Assembly (NCBI GenBank): GCA_002716045.1
Contig: PAZC01000034.1
Location: 1 to 64,000, forward strand
Length of the DNA: 64,000 nucleotides
Source of the DNA: Opitutia bacterium
GTDB taxonomy: Bacteria > Verrucomicrobiota > Verrucomicrobiia > Opitutales > Seribacteraceae
Direction: 5' to 3'
Shown: positions 26,344 to 36,200 of the stretch, one piece after another
Layout: each line of letters starts with the position of its first letter
Numbering within the stretch: position 1 is the first letter of the stretch
Program-made: the position numbers and the translations under genes
The notes under the pieces: generated by a model
The model's input: only the letters and a program-made list of their open reading frames with translations
The model's database searches: none
Told to the model about the DNA's origin: nothing

Positions 26344-28776
26344 TCAATCGCTTTGCGTCTTGGGGTTGTAATTACCGTCTTCGAGACCTCCACCATATTT
26401 CTGGAGATCGACGCCGACTTTACGGGACGCTTCGAAAATCAGGTTCATGTAGTACTGCGGATCAGCATCGTCCTTAACGTGATAAACGTCGCTGAACACC
26501 ACGCCATCGTGGTTCTTGATGTGATGGCGATTTTCTTCCCAATAGTACTTCTTGAGGTTGGCTCCGGAGAGGTAGCCCTCGCCGCGCCAGGCATTGCCCA
26601 CGAATTCCTTGAAGGACTTGGCATGTGTCCGGCCGCGATCGACTTGGAACATCACTCCTCGATAGAGTCCGCCATAACCACCGAGACCACCTTTGAGAGA
26701 TTTGAGATCTTCAAGGTATTTCTCTTCTGGCTCCTTGTTGAAATTAGGCATGTGGTAGATGGGTTGTGCCTCATCTTGGAAAACAAACGCCAACACGTTG
26801 TCTTTCTTGGTTGCTTCCTTGAAGAACTGTAAAGTGCGCTCACCGTTTCCATCGACTACCACCACACGACGATTGTAGAGATTCTCGTCGTTCAAGTAGT
26901 AGGGAAGAAGAGCTTGCTTCATGATCGTGCCACGCATCTCCTCAAGGGATTTACGGGTTTCCAATATCGATCCACTGCCATCGACGTGCATCATGATCCA
27001 GAGATTGCCGTCGGGAGGAAGGTCATCGTAACGGCGCTCATCGAAATCGTGATCGCCACCGCGGCCACCATGCCCATGTCCACCCACGCCACAATCAGCG
27101 CAACCTTTATCTCCACAATCGGTGCAACCTATGCCGAGACCTAGAGGTTGCTTGACCATGCCAGACACAAGTCCGGCAGCTCCGCCTGTGCCGGCTCCGC
27201 TTACCAGACCACCAACGCCTCCAGCGGCGCCAGGGCCCATAGCCATGGCTGGTCCGCCGATGCCTGGGGCACCTGGATTGCTTTTTGCATCGGTTGGAAT
27301 GGTCATGGAGCTAAGCTCTTGACCATCGTTGAAACCATCGCCGTCACTATCGGCAACCTCAGGATTGGTGCCATAAGCTCTTTCCAAAGATGCAGAGAGT
27401 CCGTCGCCATCGACGTCGGGATCGCCGGTCGGGGCTGCATTTCCTGGCTTGCTGCGGGGATCATTCGGGTTACTAAGAGCCTTGACCTCGTCTGCATCCG
27501 AAAAACCATCTGAATCTGAATCGGACTTGGCTGGATCTGTACCATAGGCAGCTTCAAGAGCATCAGGGAGGGCATCGCCATCACCATCAGGTCCAGCAGG
27601 CGCCGCGTTAGCTGGCGGAGCATAAGTACCGGTGCCGCCGAGTGCGGGAACAGGCTTGCCGTCAAGGACAGCTTCTCCGATTCCAGCTCCAATTCCGGCA
27701 GCGCCGACTCCGGCACCAATGGCTGGTGTACCGATGCCAGCTCCAACACCCAGGCTAGGAGTTTCATAAGCGTATAGCTTGCCGCCTTTGTCGACGCCCA
27801 AGCCATCACCGGCTGCATTGGCGTCTTCGGCGAAATCACCTACGTCTGCTTTGAAATCAACGTTTTCGGCATCTTTACGACGATCGACGTCTAATCCACG
27901 GAAATTGCGATCGGCGCGATCGTCCACGTCATAGCGTTCTTCCACTACGCGTTCTTCTTCGAGGGCTCTATCCAAGGCTCCGAGATCAACCAAGGCTCCG
28001 TCATCATCACCGATGCCACCCCGGTCGCGTCCCACAACGTCGACACCTCCGTCAGCACCGCCACGATGGCCGCCGCCATGACCGACCAAGTCAGGTCCGC
28101 CTATACCGCCGATGCCACCGCCATGCACATTGTTTCCGAGATTACGGCCAACGATGCGATCATCCACAACATACCCCGGATTGTCGATCACCGCAACGTC
28201 GGGAGAGTCGTCGAGAATCACGCCGTTGCCTCGATCGATGCCAACACCAGAATCATGGGCGAAACGGTTATCCACGATATTTACATAGCGGGTTACGGTC
28301 TTGGTGTTCCCTTCGGAATCGGTTACCATGTAATCAATCGGGTAACTAATGCCGGGAACCAAGCTATTGATCTTGTCAGCCCCGCTGACAGTGACTTGAT
28401 CCGTGAGAAGAGTACCATCGGCCGCCTTGGCGGTGAAGCCAGGCTCGACGTAAGTTCCGCCCAAGGGAATCGTGACGCGATCTCCTTGAGCCAGTTCGAT
28501 GACGGGCTTGTCAGGATCAGCTATCTCGTTAGCGCCTGTAATTTCATCCGTATCGACGAAAAGGCCTTCCGGATCCTCAGCGGCAAGCTGTTCCTCCGAT
28601 GAGGCCTCAGGCTTGTTGATCGCAACAAGAGCAATGAACGCGGCAGCTAGCAAGTAGCCCCCCACGACATTCGCCATGGCGAAACGTTTATATTTAGAAT
28701 CAACGACGGGGGAGGTTTCTTCCTCCAAATCCTCAGTCGTCGAATCCATCTCCACTTCTTTTTTCTTTTCGGTCAT
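26344..28776 (-). CDS. Membrane-anchored protein with DUF5011-like, thrombospondin type 3 Ca repeats and vWA-like MIDAS domain
   Basis: The 810-residue protein has a cytoplasmic acidic N terminus and one membrane helix (residues about 34-53). An Ig-like DUF5011 domain covers about 90-168, with IPLGGTYVEPGFTAKAADG. A long Gly/Asp/Val-rich low-complexity region follows. Two Ca-binding thrombospondin type 3 stretches lie at about 398-490 (DGDGDALPDALEAAYGTDP and DVDGDGLSASLERAYGTNP). A CxxC-x4-CxxC knuckle is at Cys551, 554, 559 and 562, next to a His/Gly/Asp cluster. Finally there is a vWA-like domain whose MIDAS motif is Asp599-Gly-Ser-Gly-Ser603. The C-terminal part should bind a divalent metal and a partner outside the cytoplasm. 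The start overlaps the preceding small gene by 44 bases; ATG 28749 is an alternative start. Confidence 0.82.
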   Translation of the reverse strand: MTEKKKEVEMDSTTEDLEEETSPVVDSKYKRFAMANVVGGYLLAAAFIALVAINKPEASSEEQLAAEDPEGLFVDTDEITGANEIADPDKPVIELAQGDRVTIPLGGTYVEPGFTAKAADGTLLTDQVTVSGADKINSLVPGISYPIDYMVTDSEGNTKTVTRYVNIVDNRFAHDSGVGIDRGNGVILDDSPDVAVIDNPGYVVDDRIVGRNLGNNVHGGGIGGIGGPDLVGHGGGHRGGADGGVDVVGRDRGGIGDDDGALVDLGALDRALEEERVVEERYDVDDRADRNFRGLDVDRRKDAENVDFKADVGDFAEDANAAGDGLGVDKGGKLYAYETPSLGVGAGIGTPAIGAGVGAAGIGAGIGEAVLDGKPVPALGGTGTYAPPANAAPAGPDGDGDALPDALEAAYGTDPAKSDSDSDGFSDADEVKALSNPNDPRSKPGNAAPTGDPDVDGDGLSASLERAYGTNPEVADSDGDGFNDGQELSSMTIPTDAKSNPGAPGIGGPAMAMGPGAAGGVGGLVSGAGTGGAAGLVSGMVKQPLGLGIGCTDCGDKGCADCGVGGHGHGGRGGDHDFDERRYDDLPPDGNLWIMMHVDGSGSILETRKSLEEMRGTIMKQALLPYYLNDENLYNRRVVVVDGNGERTLQFFKEATKKDNVLAFVFQDEAQPIYHMPNFNKEPEEKYLEDLKSLKGGLGGYGGLYRGVMFQVDRGRTHAKSFKEFVGNAWRGEGYLSGANLKKYYWEENRHHIKNHDGVVFSDVYHVKDDADPQYYMNLIFEASRKVGVDLQKYGGGLEDGNYNPKTQSD

Positions 28777-28987
28777 CTTCGTCGTCCTCTTTGACGGTTT
28801 CCGGTTCTGTTACGTTTTTGAATTGATTATAGGCCAAGTGAGCCGTGACCACATGCCCGATTACGCAGGCTACGGCTACGACCAAGAAAAGCAAATTCGA
28901 GAGAACTGAAGTATCAATCAGTCCCCATACGAAAGCAAGGAGAAATATCCCCAGAAAAACAATGGAAAGTACAAGTTCTTTCGGCAT
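28733..28987 (-). CDS. Small two-helix membrane protein (DUF4190-like motif)
   Basis: The 84-residue protein has two membrane helices (LVLSIVFLGIFLLAFVWGL and LLFLVVAVACVIGHVV) and a charged, Asp/Glu/Lys-rich cytoplasmic tail. The motif VIGHVVTAHLAYNQFKN closely resembles GHLTTAHLALLERTG in the toroid protein two genes downstream, so both may use the same membrane-anchor type. Its 3' end overlaps the vWA gene start. The ATG overlaps the -10 element of a promoter-like sequence, which would truncate the gene if transcription began only there. Confidence 0.72.
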   Translation of the reverse strand: MPKELVLSIVFLGIFLLAFVWGLIDTSVLSNLLFLVVAVACVIGHVVTAHLAYNQFKNVTEPETVKEDDEDDRKEKRSGDGFDD

Positions 28988-29014
28988 TATACGGTTTTTG
29001 GTTTATTTATTCAA
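28986..29014 (-). promoter_or_regulatory. Sigma-70-like promoter inside the array
   Basis: On the minus strand TTGAAT (29009-29014) and TATAAT (28986-28991) are separated by exactly 17 bases in an A/T-rich tract. The 198-base gap (28988-29185) is the largest in the array. It also holds a weak GGGATTTT/AAAATCCC inverted repeat (29129-29161) downstream of the ExbD-like gene. The -10 overlaps the ATG at 28987, so transcripts from here would mainly serve the vWA gene and those after it. Confidence 0.5.
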
Positions 29015-29185
29015 ATTAGAGCGAAATTAAGCCGCTGAGCAAGGGAATTTAGGTGATAAATTTGAATTTTGAGCTTGTTCAACGTCTATTGCTTTCGGAG
29101 ATTGGACGCGCGAAACGAGGTCTTATTAGGGATTTTGGAGAAATATTTGAAAAAAAATCCCATTGAGTGAAACAGAGTGCAAGAA

Positions 29186-30118
29186 TCAACCGCCCTTGTT
29201 TAGAATCGTGCCGCCGTCCGTACCAACACCAAATGGGACGGGCAAAGTGGTGATAGGCTTCCAATTGTAACCAATCTTGCGGAGCGAGGCCGCATCCCTC
29301 AGATTATTGAAGACGGTAAAGCTTTGGGAGTCCGCGAATACGATCATCTCAATGAAGAATTCCTTGCCAAATTGACGAGGGGCGTCCTGGAGGGCCTGAA
29401 GGAATGCATTAATGGCGTCCTTGTTTAATTCGGGATCCAAGCCCATTGCGGGATTAGGTTGGGCAATTTGCCGGTTTTTATCATCGGTACCCCAATTGAT
29501 GTGCGTGGAATCGAGATTCTGTCGACCTCGTTCGATGGTAGCGGTTGGATATATCTTACCATTGGCGAGAATGAGGTTAATTTTTTCGGCTTTGGTCGCG
29601 CTTTCGATAGGAAGACTAATTTTCCGATAAGGTATTTTGTCGAGAGCCTTGGCCAAATTGTCGTGCTCCAGCACTGTTTCAAGTCGCGCGATATCCTCAC
29701 TCACGGTCAGGGATTCCTCTTCCAAGCTCTCGATTTCCTCTCGAAGTTCAAGTTGCTCGAGTTCGTTGCGCTTGGCCAACAATTCAGCGGAAACACCTTC
29801 TTCCTGCAATTGCTTCAACAGCTCCGAGAGTTCGATCTTTTCGGTTTCGATTTCATCAACGACAACTTGTTTTTGTAGCTGGAGTTGCTGGAAATTAAGA
29901 ACCGTGGCATTGTGTTCGGCCACCAAGTCCAAGAATTCCTGCTCGAGCAACTCAGTGGAATTTTCGTCCAGTCGACGCATCTTGTCCTTGAGTTCGGCCC
30001 CCTTCTTCTCGACACTCAAGGCTAGTAGCAAGGCGATCAATATGATACCGCCAAAGGTGTTGCAGAGGGTGTCCAGCAACATGTCGAGGCTACCTGAATC
30101 GTCTTTTTCCCGGGCCAT
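29186..30118 (-). CDS. ExbD/MotB-like single-pass coiled-coil protein (second copy)
   Basis: The 310-residue protein has a short cytoplasmic N terminus and one membrane helix (residues about 12-34: LDMLLDTLCNTFGGIILIAL, then LLALSV). Asp residues at 12 and 16 mark the start of the helix, where ExbD/TolR/MotB carry the proton-accepting Asp. About 120 residues of coiled coil follow and then a globular extracytoplasmic domain (ISLPIESATKAEKINLILAN, FFIEMIVFADSQSFTVFNNL). No OmpA-type peptidoglycan-binding motif is visible. It lies 5 bases after its paralogue-like neighbour, and I infer that it pairs with the ExbB-like protein. Confidence 0.78.
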   Translation of the reverse strand: MAREKDDSGSLDMLLDTLCNTFGGIILIALLLALSVEKKGAELKDKMRRLDENSTELLEQEFLDLVAEHNATVLNFQQLQLQKQVVVDEIETEKIELSELLKQLQEEGVSAELLAKRNELEQLELREEIESLEEESLTVSEDIARLETVLEHDNLAKALDKIPYRKISLPIESATKAEKINLILANGKIYPTATIERGRQNLDSTHINWGTDDKNRQIAQPNPAMGLDPELNKDAINAFLQALQDAPRQFGKEFFIEMIVFADSQSFTVFNNLRDAASLRKIGYNWKPITTLPVPFGVGTDGGTILNKGG

Positions 30119-30123
30119 GGCAA

Positions 30124-31092
30124 TTAGTTCTGAGGAACACCCTCACGCTTCTTGTTTGAGAAAATAAGGGCAGCTTCCTCATGAATGGGTTCGTAACCGA
30201 ATTTGAATTTGAGGCTTTCGGCATAACCAATAGCGGTATCGAAGAGCTCGAGTTGGCCCATACCTCCGCCTCCGCTTTTGGGCACAGGCACCATCATTCG
30301 GCAAGCAGAAGGTTTGAAGAAGAAAACAAAGTAGTGGGTGCGAGGATCGTACCTACGGTATCCTCGCATGAGTTCACGAACAAAAGTATTTCGGTTGAAG
30401 GGCGTGGTGGTCTGCTCTTGATTGAACTCCCCAATGCTCAATTCATTGCCGCTTAGACCAACTAGAACAGGCTTCAATCTGGTATTGGTCTCCTCAGGTA
30501 TAACCCTGACGTCATTCTGAATCTGCTCCTTGAGCTGCTCAATGTCAGTCATCAACCTTTCAACGTAAGCGTCTTTCTCGTCCTCGTCCATAAAGGCCAT
30601 GGGATTTGAATCCATTTGGTCCATCAGGCCTTTTTTCTCATTCTCCAGTTCCGAAATATTATTTTTTGTGAAAGAAAGCTGATTGTTCAGTTCCTCCAGA
30701 GCCTGTTTGAATTTTTCAGCTAGAGGCGCATCCACTTCAGCCTCTATTTCCTGAATTTGTTTCTGAAGCAGGACGACAGCCAGTTGAGCGTCTTCTATCT
30801 GTTCGTCGATCTCCTCGATCTTCAAGAGGACAAAATGCTCAAATTCCTTGTTCTTCTTTTTCTGCGCGGCAATGAGCGCCTTGAAGTCCGTGCCGTTATT
30901 TTCTTCACTCAAATCAATTTCAACAGACGAAGGCGCCACGCTTTGGTTCCCCTCTTCGGGGGGTTTCTCCCGGATTTCGAGAGCAAGGATCAAGGTGATG
31001 AGAACAAGAATGCCGATAACAGCTGTTATTATGTCCTGAAAGGCGAAGAAACTAACGCCTCCTTCGTCCCCCTTTCTTCCGCCTCTTGCCAT
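30124..31092 (-). CDS. ExbD/MotB-like single-pass coiled-coil protein (first copy)
   Basis: The 322-residue protein starts with a Gly/Arg-rich cytoplasmic tip and one membrane helix (residues about 14-39: SFFAFQDIITAVIGILVLIT, then LILALEI). Asp20 lies in the position of the ExbD/MotB proton-binding residue. A long coiled coil (about 75-200) and a C-terminal globular domain (RTHYFVFFFKPSACRMMVPV) follow. It does not share obvious sequence with the second ExbD-like protein outside the general plan, so the motor would have two different stator rods. It starts 31 bases after the ExbB-like gene. Confidence 0.8.
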   Translation of the reverse strand: MARGGRKGDEGGVSFFAFQDIITAVIGILVLITLILALEIREKPPEEGNQSVAPSSVEIDLSEENNGTDFKALIAAQKKKNKEFEHFVLLKIEEIDEQIEDAQLAVVLLQKQIQEIEAEVDAPLAEKFKQALEELNNQLSFTKNNISELENEKKGLMDQMDSNPMAFMDEDEKDAYVERLMTDIEQLKEQIQNDVRVIPEETNTRLKPVLVGLSGNELSIGEFNQEQTTTPFNRNTFVRELMRGYRRYDPRTHYFVFFFKPSACRMMVPVPKSGGGGMGQLELFDTAIGYAESLKFKFGYEPIHEEAALIFSNKKREGVPQN

Positions 31093-31123
31093 ATCAAGAA
31101 ATCCTTCTTAGCTTGAAATCGAT

Positions 31124-32050
31124 TTAGCGACCACCTCGCTCACGACCTCCGCCTCCTTTCTCTAGGCGCAACTTCGAAAGGACGTATGATTGGCAATATT
31201 CATTGCATTCGTCCAGGATCAGGAATTCCTGTCTCTTACGAAACGTAACGAACATTTGCACGGCAATCGAGCCAACCAATCCAAGTAAGGTGGTATCGAA
31301 AGCAGTGGCCAAGCCACCGGTAACGTCCTTGAGCGAATCCTTCAATTTGGCCATGTCTTCGGCCAACTGAATGGTCTGGCCAAACTCCCCAATGGCTTGG
31401 CCGAGACCGAGCACAGTACCAATAAACCCAAGGACCGGAATGGCCCAAAGGAAACCGTTTAGCAAATTATAACTGGAAGATATTTGGTCCTCGTCCATGG
31501 TTGCCTGAGCATTCACAATGCTGGAAACATCGCTAATTTGGCCAATGTTCTGCAAATTGGAGAGTGCCACCTCGATACGATTGAGGAGCAGGAAATGGGA
31601 AGTATCATCAACAGAACCGCGGATTCTGAGAAGAGCTTCGCGGGCTGTTGCAGTGTTGAGGAAGAAATTTGGATCCTGAGGAACCAAATTCAAGGCAAGG
31701 GCTTTGCGTTGGAATTTCGCCTTGCGTCCCTTCACAAATAATATCGTGCAAGACCAGAAGAACAAGAGCATGATGCCAGCGGCCATGACGTAACCTCCGA
31801 TACCCCGATCAATGAACTTGCTGGAGAACTGAACCATGAAGGAATCGGCGTCTCCCATGCGCGGTGCGGTTGAATCACCGATGATAAACTCGAGCATCAG
31901 AAAGAAGATCGTAGCCATTATGAGCCCCACCAAGAAGGTGAAGAAAGCGTTGGTGTCGGTGTAACGCCCACCAGTAAATCCGATCTTTTGCTCAAAGTCC
32001 TGGGTGGACCAACTCAATTCCGGTTCGTCGAAGCCTACGTCATCTGCCAC
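31124..32050 (-). CDS. MotA/TolQ/ExbB-type proton channel protein
   Basis: The 308-residue protein has an N-terminal helix (residues about 35-57), a second helix near 85-105, then a cytoplasmic segment. The MotA_ExbB core follows, with helices LLNGFLWAIPVLGFIGTVLG (about 200-225) and TAFDTTLLGLVGSIAVQMFV (about 250-272). The GxxGTVxG and Thr/Ser pattern lining the pore is kept. The C terminus is Gly/Arg-rich. The family forms pentamers around ExbD-type dimers and turns proton flow into mechanical work. The two ExbD-like genes follow directly, and a GTPase with membrane partners lies upstream in the same array. Confidence 0.88.
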   Translation of the reverse strand: MADDVGFDEPELSWSTQDFEQKIGFTGGRYTDTNAFFTFLVGLIMATIFFLMLEFIIGDSTAPRMGDADSFMVQFSSKFIDRGIGGYVMAAGIMLLFFWSCTILFVKGRKAKFQRKALALNLVPQDPNFFLNTATAREALLRIRGSVDDTSHFLLLNRIEVALSNLQNIGQISDVSSIVNAQATMDEDQISSSYNLLNGFLWAIPVLGFIGTVLGLGQAIGEFGQTIQLAEDMAKLKDSLKDVTGGLATAFDTTLLGLVGSIAVQMFVTFRKRQEFLILDECNEYCQSYVLSKLRLEKGGGGRERGGR

Positions 32051-32099
32051 AGTTCTACTCCTTGTTTAGTAGCTATTGTTGGGTCGAAAATATGAAAAG

Positions 32100-33221
32100 T
32101 CATGCGTCGTCACCGTCTGAGTCATCCTCATCCGCAAAGTCATCTTCCATCGAAGCGATACTCTGCCTAACAATAGTACCGGTAATCATATCATGGAGCG
32201 CTTGGCGGCGACGGGAAGTAAAAATCATGAAAAAGCCCACCACCCCGATGATCTTGGCAAATGCCCGACCAGTTGCGCGGCCAAAACCAATACGTCGATT
32301 GGTTTCCTCGAGGCATACCTGAGCCTTTACCATGCGTTTGCCCAGAGTAGCCATTCCCGCGGAAGATTCCGTCAGACTGGAATAAAGCCAGCCCACGATA
32401 ACGGCAATGACCATAGGGACAGCAAATAGCTGCCACCTCTCGATGTCCTTGCCGGGATTGGTCATGGTGTGCAGCCAGAAAACAAGTCCAACGACTGCAG
32501 AGGAAGCAGCTGCAATCAACAGAACGTCAATGAACAAGGCAAGGGCTCGGGCACCCAAACCGGCGATGCCCTTGCGTTCATCCTCGAGAGCCGAATCATC
32601 GTCGTCATCGTCATCTTCACCTCCAAAGACAGGTTCCTGACGGGCAACTTGCGGAGGAGCTTCCGTAGCCACAGGAGCTTGGGGAGGACCAGCAGGGGCT
32701 GGTGGCGGCTTGGGTGGCGGAGGCGCGGCGGCATGCAAGGTCTTGACGCCCTCACCCACCCCAGGCACAGAGGACAGAGGTAGCCACTCGGTTACACCAT
32801 CATACCACACCAGATCGGAAAAACGCAGATTACCTGACTTCAAGTAATCCTTCACCTCGTTTAAAAGATAAGGCCCAAAGCGTTGGCCTTCCCGGGAAAT
32901 ATGAATTTCATCCGTGGGACCAGGTTCGGGAGGAGGAGTGTCAGCGGGCGGCTCGGGTGGAGGAGGCTCCTCGAACTCTTCGGGTTCCTCTGGTTCCTCC
33001 TCCTCGACGGGAGCCTCTGGCTTGCCTAAGTTTTGTTCGGGCAACCCTCCGGTCTCGTATGTATCAATGAAAGTCGCCACGGTCATTTCCTGATCATCAA
33101 CCTTCACTTTGTGAATGGTGCTCAATTCCTTCATGCGAAGCAAATCGATGATCTCCCGGGCAGTAAAGGAACCAGCCGGTTGGCCTCGCTTGGAAACAAC
33201 GTATTTATCTTCGAAACTCAC
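32100..33221 (-). CDS. Two GYF_2 domains plus RDD membrane domain
   Basis: Residues about 6-55 (YVVSKRGQPAGSFTAREIID) and about 105-160 (ISREGQRFGPYLLNEVKDYL, with WYDGVTEWLPLSS) are GYF_2-like domains, which usually bind proline-rich peptides. A Pro/Glu-rich linker separates them and a second one (PPPPKPPPAPAGPPQAP) leads to an acidic DDDDDDD patch. The C-terminal 150 residues are an RDD domain with GLGARALALFIDVLLIAA, GMATLGKRMVKAQV and RRQALHDMITGTIV. It probably works as a cytoplasmic adaptor fixed in the membrane. It sits between the 1227-residue protein and the ExbB-like gene. Confidence 0.88.
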   Translation of the reverse strand: MSFEDKYVVSKRGQPAGSFTAREIIDLLRMKELSTIHKVKVDDQEMTVATFIDTYETGGLPEQNLGKPEAPVEEEEPEEPEEFEEPPPPEPPADTPPPEPGPTDEIHISREGQRFGPYLLNEVKDYLKSGNLRFSDLVWYDGVTEWLPLSSVPGVGEGVKTLHAAAPPPPKPPPAPAGPPQAPVATEAPPQVARQEPVFGGEDDDDDDDSALEDERKGIAGLGARALALFIDVLLIAAASSAVVGLVFWLHTMTNPGKDIERWQLFAVPMVIAVIVGWLYSSLTESSAGMATLGKRMVKAQVCLEETNRRIGFGRATGRAFAKIIGVVGFFMIFTSRRRQALHDMITGTIVRQSIASMEDDFADEDDSDGDDA

Positions 33222-33227
33222 AACTAC

Positions 33228-36200
33228 TCAATCGGAATACCGAAAGGGAACAAGATTCTTCAAACTTCCAAATCTGTTTGCACTACTTGCTCCCGACTCT
33301 AAAAGAGCCTTCTTAAAGACAGCCTCCAAATCCTTGTCAACCGTCAACAGAGGACTGAACAGAAGCGCATTGGAGCCTACGTAGCGCTCAAGAGAAAGCT
33401 TTCCTTCCTCACGACTGACGCACCAAACGAAGGCTGGCGGTTTGCCGGAATCCAAGTAGCGAGGGTTGCCGCGTTCGTCAACATAACCCGCAAATGGAAA
33501 ATTGACCCCTGTCAGGCCTCGTAAAAAACTGAGGTTAAACTTAACCTCGCTGCCATAGCGGCGTTGACCCAAAGGACGATAGAAAGTGGTTAGTTGCGCT
33601 TGCATGGCTTGATAGGAAGTGGGGCTCATCCAATCCGTAACCTTCAGGGGCAACTGCATGATGGCCTTGAGTTGCTCATGATCTTTTTTCAAGTAAGGCG
33701 AAAGCCGCACGCCCCATTCGTCTGCCCGCATCGACATGATCTCAAAAAGTTTGTCGTGCATATAAGCCTTGAACAAAGGGGAAATCTGTGGATCCAGCAA
33801 AAGGGCATCAAGCAAGTCCAACAAAGGTTTAAGGACCTTGCGGTTTTCACTATTGAGTCGCCTTTCGATTTGCTCCTGCACAAATTTCGATTCGGGAGTC
33901 AACTGCGGTTCCTCGAGCATCGGTCCTTTGATAGCACCACCCCAGTGAGTGGATTCAAACAGACGCCCTTCGCGTTTTCCCCCTATAAGGAAGTTACCCT
34001 GCTGCATAACCTTTGCCACGGGATTATCCACCGGCTTTCCGGTCTCATCAAATTTCTCCTCGATCTTTTCTTGCTGGATTTGTCCAAAGGACAGGAGAAA
34101 CTGGAGCAAGTCTTTCTTGGTATTATATTTTGGTTGGCCACCAGTGCCTATGCCCGCTGACACGGGGGTACAGTTGTTAAGCTTGTATCGCCAAACGTCA
34201 CGGATACCAGAGGCGCTCACGATAACGGAAAGGTCCTCGTATTCTCGCTGTGAGTCATCTGGCAGCACACCCAGCTCTCCAGTCTTGATCTTACCCCAAA
34301 CCTCTTCCGGCCCAATGAAGATGAGCTTGCGATGAAGTTGCCCCCGATCGTTGGAGAAAATGTTACGGTTGGTGGTAATCTCCTGAAGCGCTTGTAACGC
34401 GATGCCATCGTAAGCCTTGACCTGACGGGCACGATCCATGGCCGCGAGATAGCTCTCGAGATCGGTAGCCTCACTCAATTCACCACGAGCTTGGGTGCCC
34501 TGCCCCATCTTGGCCAAAATCTTGCCCTGCATCTCGACGAGCTTGTTGATGCGTCTCTCTTGGACGAAGGAGGGTTTGAACGCTTCCTCCTGATTACCTC
34601 GAAAAGAAACCAACTTCTTTATGGTTTCGCCCAAAGTGGAAAGATCGCCTTTGGGATTTTGGGAACGACCAGCGTCAAGAGAGTCTGCAATTTCTTCGGC
34701 TTGTACTAAAAGTTCCTCAATTTTTTTTTTGGAAGATTCTCTCACCAAGTGCCTGTAGGTATTCCAAAGAGTTCGAACTTCCCTCAATTGCTTGGAAACC
34801 TCCAGTTGTTCCGTGGCCTGCAACTTGTTCTTAAGCTTTTCATAGCGAGCCCCGAGTTCTTCGATGAAAGTTCCTTGATTAAGGACGAAATTGTCAATTT
34901 CCGCTTCTGATTTGAACTTTTGAGCGGCAGCGACAATGCGACTCTTTAGTTTGGCAAGTTCTCCCGTAAGATCGTCGTATTCATCTGCAGCAATGGCCGA
35001 ATTCTCCTGAATGGACCTAATCTTGCCGTCAATTTCATCCAAAAGGGACGAGACCTCTGGAGAAGAAGCATAGAGATGAAAAGGAAACTCGGCAGTAAGC
35101 TGAACTTCCTGCTCCATGAGAGGTTGCCATTGAAGCAATTTGGGCTGTTGGTTGAGATCCTTCAATTCAGTCAAAACTGCAATTAAACCATCAATGTCCT
35201 GCTTGCGTTCTTTGGAAAAGCTGAGGTGAGCGCGCGTGACTTCGGAGCGAAGATCTCGATCGACATCTTTCATGGCTTCTTCATAGGCCGGCAGGAGAGC
35301 ATCAACTCGCTTGCGCAAGACCTTTCTCAATTTGATTCCTTTCGCGATGTCCTCGTCTCGAAAGCGTTGAACGAAATCCCACATTGCATTAAGATTCGGG
35401 GGATTTGTTGCTAACATCCCCTCACAAAGTTTGATTACTACGTCGGTGCGACCACGCTTCATGGTAGGTTCATCCGCGAAGGAAAGCGTCGTACCTTCAG
35501 TGGCCACAAGAAAGTCTTCCTGTTTGCCGGCAGTGTCCAAGGCGCAAGCGTTAACGAATGTCTTTTCCACAACCGAAGCCAAGCCTTTTTGGAGTTCTTC
35601 GTCTTTGCTCTCCATGTACTTTTTTTGCACCTCATCTTGACCAAAAGATTGAAGGAAAGCCCACTGCTTGAATGGATCCTGAAGATTTTCAGCGGCTACA
35701 ACTGAATCGAGCAAATCGGATCGTTCCTGCCTGAAGTTAAACCAGATCAGGAAGGCCACCACGGCCGCAACAGTCAGAACGACTGTGCCAATCCAAATCC
35801 TCTTGGTGCGTCCTCTCTGTTTGGCAATGCGGTTTTTGACCCATCCAACGCCTTTCTGCAGGTCCATGAGCACTTCGGGAGGCACGTCGGAACGTCCCAT
35901 GTCCTCGAATTCCTTCCTGAAAGTATTTATTTCAGCTTGGAACTCGAGATAGTTTTCGATTGAAAGCCCGCCAGCGTTCTCGGCTTGCTTCATCTCAGTG
36001 ATACGGTTCTTGAAACGAGAAACCAACGCCTGCAAGGCACGGGCGTCGCGATCTTCCTCCATGCGCTCTTCGGCCCACTCCCTGAACTCGTTATAGGCAT
36101 TGATATCGTCTGCAGCGTGCTCGCTCTCCAAATCGTATTCCTGACTGAGCTCGTAAAATTCTCCAATAAGAGACAGGGCTTCTTTCCATTCCTCGGCATC

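Noticed and set aside
29129-29161. GGGATTTT/AAAATCCC inverted repeat as a terminator after the second ExbD-like gene
   Set aside because: The stem is A/T-rich, the loop is 17 bases and there is no T-run after it.
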